Positions 1 to 9,800 of a DNA stretch of 64,000 nucleotides are shown here, piece after piece (the first letter of the stretch is position 1; every line of letters starts with the position of its first letter). The stretch comes from Rhabditoides inermis (taxonomy: Eukaryota > Nematoda > Chromadorea > Rhabditida > Rhabditidae), in NCBI GenBank assembly GCA_963966185.1, contig CAWZYM010000151.1:305501-369500 (forward strand), in the 5' to 3' direction. The notes below the pieces were generated by a model. That model was not told the origin of the DNA. It made no database searches and saw only the letters and a list, made by a program, of their open reading frames with translations. The translations under genes and the position numbers were made by a program.

Positions 1-2435
1 CACGAGACCATTCAATCGCGCAATTCGCGCGCTTGCCGGCCTCTTTTTAAGGAAATGAAGGTCACTTGCAAGTTTAACGTAGCATAGTTCTCCATCTTCT
101 AAAGTTAATCACTCCTTTTGAAATTAAGCAGTCTTTACAAAATTTGGATATGTGATGTATACCAGTAGTGCTCATCGATCTGTAGTGTTCGATTTTTGAT
201 TTTTCGCATTCGGCTAAACAAAAAAAAGTTTTCCAGTTAGAGTCCAAAAACCTTGATTTTCAGTTGTTTCCCAATGGGAAAACTCTGAAACTTAATTACT
301 CTCTTCCAACTTGGCGCGCAGCGCTCACTTTTCTGGAGATGCCCAGATAGAATGCCTAGAGATCTGTAGTGCTCGAATTTTCGATTTTCGTCATTTTTAC
401 AATGTTTGAGCACAATAACAAACAATCTGAGCAAATTCGCATGAAAATTTTCTGCATAAAAGTCTCGTCTGTCTGGCGAGCCAGCGATATTGCCGAACGA
501 TGAAAGGGGGGAATGGAATATACTTTGTAAACATTTTTCAACATGTCCCACAAAATACCTCGGTTCGTGAGCCGCTCCACATTGCCAGTGTCGATGTTGA
601 TTGCGACACTTTCCTGTAAAGAAACATACAATAAACAAATAACCAAGGAAATGCATATTGTTAGACAGTGACCCCTTCCGATACAAAAAAAAGAAAATAG
701 AACAAATCGTATGTCTACCGTTCCGTTCCTCCACGTGGTCGTGAGCACGAGTCTGTTGTGATCCAGGAAGCATCGGGAAGGCAGTGTGGGCTTTGCGAGA
801 GAAGGAAACTCGTCTCCGACCGGACACCGCACCACTCCAACCACCTCCTGCGGGGATTCCCCGCGGTACGGCCAAGGAACCTGGAGAGAGAGAGCCATGA
901 TCAATAGATTCATCCGGAATATATTTGAACATGATATCATAATCACAATGATGTGAAACCTGGGATAGTACGCGTACCTTGACCCACGACACTGGATAGA
1001 GATAGGGCCCAGTAGCTTCGCGCTGGCAATATAGCAGGCTGAAAGAAAGGGGTTGAAGTCGATTTCTCGGGAGAGTTCTTCAAACTGGTTCACAAGATGG
1101 ACGATGCTCGCCGGCTAAGGAGTGAGTGAGGAGCGAGAGGAAGAAACTAACCAGAGATATAGAAGAATAGAGAGTCAGAATGCTCGCACCTGTTTCCATC
1201 TGGGGAGAACACGGGCGACTCTGCGCAGATGCCTTCCCGACCGATCAGCCTCGACTCGCGCGTCGCCAAACAGTAGTGCAACATGCTGCCACTGTAAGAT
1301 CTGTGTCATCTGTCCGGGAGAGGACGACGCACGCTCGATTGTTGCAGTAGACCTTGCCGCGCAGTTGCTTCGTCGCGTCCAGCCCAAAGAACACCAGTCC
1401 GCTGTCGTCGGGACACCAAATCGGCTGGAAAAAGTATTACTACAAGTATGGCTAACTGCTAACACTTGATAACAACAACAAAACGATACCGTTTCATTAA
1501 TGTGGTCAGAATGTAGTTGTGTTACTCTTGAAACGACTCACATAGAGGGGATGCGTGTCCGCTGCCACATTTAATCCAGTCACTGTTTCGATCGGAATGT
1601 GGACTATGAAGAGGGCAGGATTGATGACGCCAGTACACTGCTCGCCCCACGATTCCTGCCATTCGAATCGGCTACCCTGCAAGTCTCTCTCTTCTCTCTC
1701 TCCTCTCTCCCCCTCTCCCCTCTCTCTCTCTCCCTCTCTTTCCCTACCACAATCTGTTCCTCGTCCTTCCCCATTCGCATCGAAGACTGAGGCAGTCTTG
1801 CCCGGTCTCTCCGCAACGTACATGATGCTCTCCTCATCGTGCGAGAACCTGGAGGGTTATGTTGGTAAGAAGTTACATATTGTTTGCAAAGTAGTGTGAA
1901 TCAAAGATGTACCAAGATACAATGCGATTGAAGAGATCTGGACAACAATGTAATACACGTTCAAGAAATCCAACTGGAACAGCTCAAATGAAGCTGTTCC
2001 AGTTGGTTTGTCTTCCGTCACTTGCCAATCGGCTGTACTCACGTCATTGTGCCGCACACTCCTCCAGTGTGGATCATGCCGTGCATCTTCTGTCCGGATA
2101 GGTCGATCAAGGCCAGTTCACGGTTTGCCACAGTGTCGAACACCTAGAATAATATTCATCTGCCAGCGGCGAATATCTATGTAACCGACCGACTCCTGAA
2201 GTGCATAAGGTAGAAGTGAAGAATACTGAGTGCCAGACAACAACCATGTACTGGTTAATGCCAGTTTCTTGTCCTTGTTACGAAGATACTGTTCAGGAAA
2301 AAGCTCACCCTGAGGCCTGAGGTACTGATTCGTCGCTGATCCACTCTTGACGTTTAGCAGTTGAGCGAGCTTCTTGCCACTGGCAGAGTAGGCTAACATC
2401 ATGCTTCTAAAAGGCATGTCTCTCTCATCTCACCT

Positions 2436-2479
<44 letters not shown>

Positions 2480-2894
2480 CACTCACTCATGACTTGGCAG
2501 CGGTACCGTAATATCCGTGGTGAGAGTTTCTCCCTGCATTACACTGACTCTCTGTGTGGTTGTCATTCGGTTGAGATGAATGGAGCGGTTAGACCACACC
2601 GAAGCGATCTGAACAGTGGCCAGTAGTGTTACAACTTGAGAATATCATGATTTATGAACCGAAAAATGTTCACATCTAACCCTCCATCGACTCCAGATCT
2701 TCCACTGCATATTGCATTACATTGGCGACTTTGTCAATTATTATTATATTTACAAACACACAAAAAAGATACAGCGAGGAAAAGAGACTCACCTGTACGG
2801 TGTCGCCTTCTGCCTTGACTATCCTCGCGAGAGACGGTGAGGCTACTCGACACAGCTCCTTGTACGTAGCCCGCTTCTCCTTCTGAGACAACAT
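1..2894 (-). CDS. Acylaminoacyl-peptidase-like (APEH/DPF family) gene, N-terminal part, truncated by window edge
   Basis: The product would be a cytosolic serine peptidase that removes N-acylated residues. Only the N-terminal segment and part of the beta-propeller are in the window; the alpha/beta-hydrolase catalytic domain would lie off the left edge. The start is ATG at 2892-2894 (MLSQKEKRATYKEL). Exons follow leftwards near 2793-2894, 2490-2630, 2312-2408, 2045-2147, 1749-1846, 1541-1690, a pair at about 1190-1430, 980-1100, 717-883, 555-616 and 310-345. Conceptual pieces match the APEH propeller in order: SASGKKLAQLL, FSHDEESIMYVAE, EWQESWGEQC, PIWCPDDSGLVFFG, KVYCNNR, SPVFSPDGNR and INIDTGNVERLT. 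These correspond to the family's blocks WSPDG..YVAE, Y.EDWGEQ and W.P.D.GVVFVG. Two exon joins (near 720 and 1090) do not close cleanly in phase by eye, so borders are approximate. The family assignment is strong; activity cannot be judged from this part. Confidence 0.8.
1970..2006. repeat. Short perfect hairpin in an intron
   Basis: Arms of 15 bp (CCAACTGGAACAGCT and its exact complement) flank a 7-nt loop. It sits in an intron of the peptidase gene. No function is evident. Confidence 0.85.
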
Positions 2895-3313
2895 TCTAAA
2901 AAAAAGTATACTGAGTAATTTAACGACATTGTTCGGTATACATTAACAGAGAACACGCTACACGCAATTGATCTACGCACGTGTAGGCGGTGTCTCAAAG
3001 GAAAGTACCACTCTAAATTTCATGTCATGGATTCTTTTCTCATTTGTAGTATGAACATGCCAAATTTTGGTGTAAACGAAAATGTATTTCTCAATTCACA
3101 AAACTGAACTTTACAAAATATTATTAGTGAACAATTATCAAATGTACTTCAAACTTGCGTATTTTCCCAGAAAACGAGTTGAGCAAAGTACCTTTCCACT
3201 TCTACATGGTTCAGAGAAACTGTGAACAACAAATTTTTTTAATAGTTATCGAGAATACAAAATAACAAACGAGAAACCAATCATCGAAAACAAAACGTGC
3301 GACCGACAGCTTC

Positions 3314-3396
3314 TCGTAGTGTATGGGATTGTCCCCGGTCTGCGCGCACACTCCGCGAGTGTGCGCGCAGACCGGGGACAATCCCATACACTACGA
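3314..3396. repeat. Perfect 83-bp palindrome (39-bp arms, 5-nt loop)
   Basis: Left arm 3314-3352 is the exact reverse complement of right arm 3358-3396; the loop is ccgcg. The core is GC-rich (CTGCGCGCACACT). It lies in the otherwise featureless interval 2895-3455, upstream of the peptidase start and only 60 bp from the left edge of the Helitron array. Confidence 0.95.
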
Positions 3397-3455
3397 AATT
3401 TACGAACACCTATTTTACATATTCTGTTCATTTTCAGCATACTTTATATTTATGA

Positions 3456-4473
3456 CTAGCCTGGGAGTGGCCATGTTTTTATGCAAAGGGGAATGGAAAT
3501 ATATAAATTTTATTTGGTTGTGAAAAAGTTTTGAAAATTTTCTAAAAACTTTTTTTCACCTCAAGGGGGGGCTGCCGCCCCCCCTTGGACCCCCCCGCCG
3601 AGGGGGGCTCCGCCCCCCCTCGACCCCCCCTTTCTTCTTTCTTTTTATTGCATCGGGGGGCTGCCGCCCCCCGCACCCCCCGCTTTTGGGTTGAGGGAGT
3701 GGAAAAAGGAGAGGAGAGGCTTTAAAACTTGTGCAAACTTCATAAAAGGCATGGGCAAAAACATTTGGGAGCAGCGGGATTCGAACCCCGGACACTCAAT
3801 TGATACGCCCGCATCATAGCCACTACACTATCCGGGAGACGTTCTCATGCGCTCAAAACCCATTCACTATCCTTCTGACACTTGTCTAAAGAAAGCAAAA
3901 TATTCTGAGCCAGACGGGATTCGAACCCGGCACCGTCTGCTTGAAATGCGGACGCTCTACCGCCTGAGCAATAGTGGCTACGCGCAGCCTCCCGCAAAGC
4001 CCGCACTCGTCTCGGCCCGCTCGGTCACATACACAATACACAGAAATCACTTGCAATCAATCGATATCAATCGATATCTAATCGATATCAAGCAGTGACG
4101 TATTGCAATAACGTGTCTAAATAGTTTACCACATGTTCCATCCATTATAGCATCGATTGTACCAGCACACAGCCTATTCAACGTCTATTCACACTCATTC
4201 ACACGCTATCGCCCGACGCGCGCTGTCCTCATCGCTCTCTCGCGCTCTGCTCACACAAGCCCAAGTGGTGTAGTGGTCTAAGGCGCACGGGCGCGCCTCG
4301 ATATGCCGCACCCACGGGTTCGATCCCGGTACGGGTAGAGGATTTTGCTGACATCTTGGCATCGTCCTCTGTCCCCTTGTACCATTACATCATCGAGAAA
4401 TTTGCATATATGCAAATGAAGCTTAAAGTGGCGTTCCAGAGAAATTCGCCTTACCATATACTGTAGATAGAGA
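3456..4473 (-). mobile_element. Helitron unit 1, non-autonomous (1018 bp)
   Basis: From its 3' (left) end it holds GC-rich hairpins at about 3563-3690, two tRNA-like remnants on the minus strand (3768-3839 and 3907-3980), ATCGATATCA repeats around 4059-4091, a plus-strand tRNA-like element (4259-4336) and the octamer palindrome at 4400-4417. I saw no base difference from unit 4. It has no coding capacity. Confidence 0.85.
4259..4336 (+). repeat. tRNA-like element, unit 1
   Basis: A-box-like TGGTGTAGTGG and B-box-like GGTTCGATCC are present, and the outer GCCC/GGGC can pair. The expected anticodon arm is replaced by AGGCGC-ACGGGC-GCGCCT, so this is a tRNA-derived element and not a normal tRNA gene. 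Confidence 0.6.
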
Positions 4474-4842
4474 CTAGCCTGGGAGAGGGAGTGGATACAA
4501 AGCGGGAGTGAAATGTTTTTGTTTAACGAAAGAAAAAAAAGTTTTGAAAAAAATGCTCTCAACTTTTTTTTACCTCAAGGGGGGGCTGCCGCCCCCCCCC
4601 CTTGGACCCCCCCGCCGAGGGGGGCTCCGCCCACCCCTCGACCCCCCCTTTCTTCTCTCTTTTTTGGTTGCATCGGGGGGCTACCGCCCCCCGCACCCCC
4701 CGCCTTTTTCTCTCTTGTTTTGATTGCATCGGGGGGCTGCCGCCCCCCGCACCCCCCGCTTTTGGGTTGAGGGAGTGTAAAAGAGAGAGGAAAGGCTTTA
4801 AAACTTGTGCAAAAATCATAAAGACATGGGCAAAAACGTTTG

Positions 4843-5474
4843 GGAGCAGCTGGATTCGAACCCCGGACACTCACTTGACACGCCCGCATCATAGCCACTA
4901 CACTATCCGGGAGACGTTCTCATGCGCTCAAAACCCATTCACTATCCCCCTGACTCAATAGCAAGAACGGCAAAACATTTTGGGAGAAGCGGGGTTCGAA
5001 CCCCGGTCACTCACTTGCCGTGCCCGCATTATAGCTACTACACTACCAGAGACACGTTCACATGTGCTCAAAACCCATTCACTATCCCCCTGACTCAATA
5101 GCACGAACGGCAAAACATTTTGGGAGAAGCGGGGTTCGAACCTCGGTCACTCACTTGCCGTGCCCGCATCGTAGCCACTACACTACCGGGGAGACCATCT
5201 CATGTGCTCAAAACCCATTCACCATCCCCTTGCGTCACTTCAAAGACAACAAAACATTTTGGGAGATGCGGGATTCGAACCTCGGTCACTCACTTGACAC
5301 GCCCGCATCATAGCCACTACACTACCGGGGACACATTCTCATGTCCTCAAAACCCATTCACTATCCTTCTGACAACGTAACAAAGAAAACAAAACATTTT
5401 GGCTGAGACGGGATCCGAACCCGGGAACGTCTGCTTGACAGGCTGACGCTCTACCGCCTGAGCAATAGTGGCTA
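4843..5474 (-). repeat. Tandem cluster of minus-strand tRNA-derived remnants, unit 2
   Basis: Five remnants are spaced about 140 bp apart and separated by a shared spacer (aaaacccattcactatcc). The first four resemble tRNA-Asp (TAGTGTAGTGGCTA A box, loop GTGTCAA with anticodon GTC where intact). The last has A box TTGCTCAGGCGGTAGAGC, also with GTC. Stems carry mismatches, so they are probably tRNA pseudogenes spread as tandem SINE-like units. The same cluster recurs in unit 13 (about 29741-30372). Confidence 0.6.
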
Positions 5475-6030
5475 CGCGCTGGCTGCCGCAAAGCCCGTAC
5501 TCGTCTCTGCCCGCTCGTTCGCATGCACAATGTAGAGAAATTACTTGCGATCAATCGATATCAATCGATATCAACCGATATCATTGCAAAACGTATTCAA
5601 TACATTACCGCAATCACTTCATAGTACAAAAAATCACTTGCAAACAATCGATATCAATCGATATCAACCGATATCAATGCAAAACGCATTCAATTCATTA
5701 GCGCTATCACTTCATAGTACAAAAAATCACTTGCAAACAATCGATATCAACCGATATCAATGCAAAACGTATCCAATAGCCCAATCACTCCCCAACACAT
5801 TCCACACATTGCCCCCTTCTGTAACGCACTCGTTGCAATTAATCAAAAACAATCGATATCAATCTATAACGTGTTGCCCTAACATGTCTACACACTACCC
5901 AATATGTTTCATCAATCATAGCATCGATTGTACCAGCACACACATCCTATTCACTCCCATTGACACTCATTCACACGCTATCGCCCGACGCGCGCTGTCC
6001 TCATTGCTCTCTCGCGCTCTGCTCACACAA

Positions 6031-6109
6031 GCCCAAGTGGTGTAGTGGTCTAAGGCGCACGGGCGCGCCTACACTCGCCGCACCCACGGGTTCGATTCCC
6101 GGCGCGGGC
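6031..6109 (+). repeat. tRNA-like element, unit 2
   Basis: Same family as 4259-4336, with 3' side ggcgcgggc. Internal promoter boxes are intact and the cloverleaf is imperfect. Confidence 0.6.
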
Positions 6110-6567
6110 AAAGGATTTTGCTGACATCTCGGCATCATCACGAGTCTACCAGCCATTACAAAAGTCACAAATATATGCAAATGAAGCTTATAGTGGCGTC
6201 ACAGAGAAATTTCCCTTGCTATATACTATAGGTAGGTGACTAGCCTGGGAGTGGGCATGAGGAATTAGAAAGAAGAGGTTTTGCTTTTGTTTTACCTCAA
6301 GGGGGGGCTGCCGCCCCCCCTTGGACCCCCCCGCCGAGGGGGCTTCGCCCCCCTCGACCCCCCTTTGAGTGGAGCATACAGCCTGCAATGCGTCCGATAC
6401 GCCAACGTGTTGCAGATCTAGGAGGAACGCAAACGACCAAACAGTAAACATATAGCACATCATAACAACCTCTTCGAACCAGTTACAATCCCACAACCAG
6501 TACCGTACCCCACAACCCACCACCACAATCAATATCGAAATAACACAAGAAATGAGCAAAAGAGAGC

Positions 6568-6573
6568 TTTATT
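6568..6573 (-). terminator. Putative polyadenylation signal of the Helitron Rep gene
   Basis: AATAAA on the minus strand about 290 bp after the Rep stop. A closely similar AATAAAACTC context recurs after the small gene in units 9-11 (near 21070, 23240 and 25410). Confidence 0.45.
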
Positions 6574-6783
6574 TGTGCGAAAGAAATCGAAACTGAACGA
6601 AAAGTTGCTATTATGCAAAAGTAAGCAACGTGAACACATTACGAAAACAGCGGCGCAAAAGGCAAAAGAGCGGGGCAAAAGAAAGGCAAAAGAAACGCAA
6701 AGACGCGCACAGACTGCATCGAGACACCAGCTATCTGAAAACAAAAGGATGAAAACACACACTCACTATCTCCCTTTCTCTCT

Positions 6784-6820
<37 letters not shown>

Positions 6821-6858
6821 ACTCACTCACTACTACTGTGAACATAACAGAGGTAAAC

Positions 6859-9800
6859 TCAGAGCACATCCTTGTACACCACGTTGCGAATCGGCTTGGC
6901 TGTCGTCCCGTCCGCGCGGCTGCGACTGCTCCATGCGGCGAACACTCGCAGACCGTCCGCGCTTCGAATGCGCGAAAGACCCACATAGAACTGCCCGTGA
7001 GCAAACGGTTGGGCCTTAAGGACCATTCCGACCTTTTCAAACGTTTGTCCTTGACTCTTATTTATAGTCATTGCATACGAGAGCCGCACGGGAAACTGCC
7101 AACGCTCAAAGGCGAGGTCATTGCGCGGATTCTCGTACGTCAGTTTTACCTTCGGAATGTACACAGTTTCGGGCGCGTTGGTTGTTACGTTTTTACACTC
7201 CAACATGTTCTGCGAAAAATTGACAACCTCCAGTCTCGTGCCATTGCAAAGACCATCAGCCACATTCAAATTGCGCAGTAGCATTATTATGCAGCCGACC
7301 TTCAACCTCAATTTGTGCGGAGGAAATCCACTAGGAGTCTCTTTCCAAATATGCTCGATCGATGAAGCCATGCGATGCCGACCAGCTAGATCAACACTCG
7401 CCTCTCGGCTAACCAAATCGATCGGAGCATCCGTCGACACCGCCGTGAACGTCTGACCGTCGCACAAGTCCAGAATCTGCTCGTTGATTCTCAACGAATC
7501 AACATTTTTCAACACAAGAATAGCCACTTTGGCCATCTCCTCCGGCGACTTGAGTACGCTCGGAGGGTACAACCAATTGACAATCTCGTTCTCCGAGTTG
7601 ACGAGGAACCGTTCAGGTAACATTAAACGACCGTCAACTTGCTCATGTTCACCCGAGCCTACCAACTCGAGAAACTTGGCAAACTCAGCTTCGCCTTGTT
7701 TGACACGCATGTTCTGTTTGAGAGTGAACGTTTTAAACGACGCCCAAAGAGGACTGCGCTTTAAAGTGACACTCGCGGACACGACGGGATCCTCTCCCTC
7801 CAATACTGGAAGAAGCTGCTTCCAATCGCCTCCGCACAGCATCACCACACCACCAAACGGCTTATTGGCGTTCACGCCAGACGCGCACAACTTGAGCACA
7901 TTGTTCACACACTCCAGCGCGTACATTATGCTCATTGTACACTCATCCCAAATTACCAGATCGACCTCACCAAGTCGCTTGCCCTGATCCGAGTGCGCCT
8001 TAATACCGCTCACGCTATCCTTGTTCAACTTGGGAGGCAGTTTGAAGGCGGAGTGAGACGTCTGACCTCCATTCAGCAGAGTCGCGGCGATACCGGTGCT
8101 ACTCACCACCAACACCTTGTGGTTTTCCCTCTTACATAGAGCAATAATCTGATTATACACAAACGTCTTGCCGGTACCGCCACTCCCCTGCATCGAAAAG
8201 CAAACGTCACTACGAGACTCTTTCGCCTGTCGCACAGCTGCCATCACATGAAAAACCACGCTATCCTGTTCAGGATTGAGTGGACTGTTCACCACGTTCA
8301 CCATCTTCATGTCGTCGTCTTCATCATCCTCGGCAGCGTCATCGGGAAGACCGTACTCGGTTAGAGTATGACCGTTTCGCTCGAGAATCCATTTGAGTCT
8401 TCTCAGAGCAGTCGCAATATTCTCATCTAACGACCTGTTCATGTTGCGCGGAGCCATTCTCTCTTTGTACTTGTCCCACAATCCCACCGGATCTGGAGGT
8501 GAGCAGTGGAGGAGGATGGAAGCGAACAGATTCCTCAGCCGCTTCGGCATGTCGGAATGAGCCGCCTCCGCCATGCACTCGTCCCAGGTGCGGTCGTTGT
8601 GGATCAGTCCGGCGGCGATTGCAGCCTCGTTAAACGTTTCATAGACAACACCAGTTACAGTCCTCGCATCCTCGTACGACTTGATCGGACGAGCCTGTAC
8701 AATGAGACGCAGCGCAAACTTCTCGACATTGCGAGGATTCACTTGGAACAACCTGGTCACAACGTACTTGTTCCGTTGATACTTAGTGTAGGTTGAAGTC
8801 TTCGGATTGAATCTATACTGTCTCGACAATTCCTCAAACGTCAGATGTGCAGCTTCCGGATCTTCGCTCACCTTCTGCATGTAAGCGAGGAACATTGACT
8901 TCGTTTTACTCAATTTCGGGACATTGCCCTTCTTGAAAATGATAGGCTGTTCGCCAGGCAGATGCACACCAATCGTCTTTACCGTGTGCGTTGACCTGAC
9001 AAGACCAAAGTTGTGAAGTCGATAAAACGCTTCACAGGCGGACAAATACCGCAATTTTACATACTCTTCCGCCTCGTCAAAGTACAACTTTTCCACGCCG
9101 TTCTTACCCATCTTCATGTAGTCCTTGATCTTCTCCATGTTGCCAGAAGCGAGCGCAGCAAGAAGAGTATCAACACCTTTCGTCAAATACTTTGAAATGT
9201 ACTTGTAGGACGCGCTGGAACCACAGTACTCCACATTACAATGCGTTCCCAGCGCCAGCATCAACAAATGGTTATATGGTACAATGTCTCGGTTTGTCAC
9301 CTGAGTTGTACCATCCTTGAGGACAGCCCATTCACCATTGTTAGGACGAGGATAGTGAGGCATACCATGCTTATCTATCACCATCTCATCCCTAAACGGC
9401 TTAGGGAATTTTTTCTTACAATACTTGGGGTCGTCCTTGCGACATGTGTAGTGATTCTTGCCAGTGCAAGGGTTATGCACCATGTGCTTCAACACCAGCT
9501 CTTTGAGCTTCTTCATATTCTCATAGTTCGGATCATTCTCGTCAGGAAGAACAGGAATTTCCGCGGAGATATACTTTGGTATATCCTCCTCGGAAATGTC
9601 CTCTTCAAGAGTTACAAGCATGTGACAATGAGGAACGCCGCGCTTCTGAAACTCTATCCTCCACCAGATCGACTTCACCTTACCAAAGATCTCCTTATTC
9701 TTGATCAGGTGCCATGCCTGATCAAACTTCAACTTACAAACACGAGCCAACAAGTCCGGATCGTCCATGGCATTCTTGCCAATAAGGTTCTCTGTCACTT

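Larger units (their letters stand above)
4474..6239 (-). mobile_element. Helitron unit 2, non-autonomous (1766 bp)
   Basis: It has three GC-rich hairpin blocks (4575-4760), four minus-strand tRNA-Asp-like remnants (about 4843-4914, 4987-5052, 5126-5193 and 5265-5333), one minus-strand tRNA-like of the second type (about 5405-5474), three clusters of ATCGATATCA repeats (5551-5585, 5645-5680, 5737-5762) and a plus-strand tRNA-like at 6031-6109. It is nearly identical to unit 13 (1765 bp). It has no coding capacity. Confidence 0.85.

Noticed and set aside
4559..4961. Open frames rich in GGLPPPAPPAF or GGCGGRQPPDA in several Helitron units
   Set aside because: They are translations of the GC-rich hairpin repeats and tRNA-like sequences, open in several frames on both strands, and have no homologous protein pattern.
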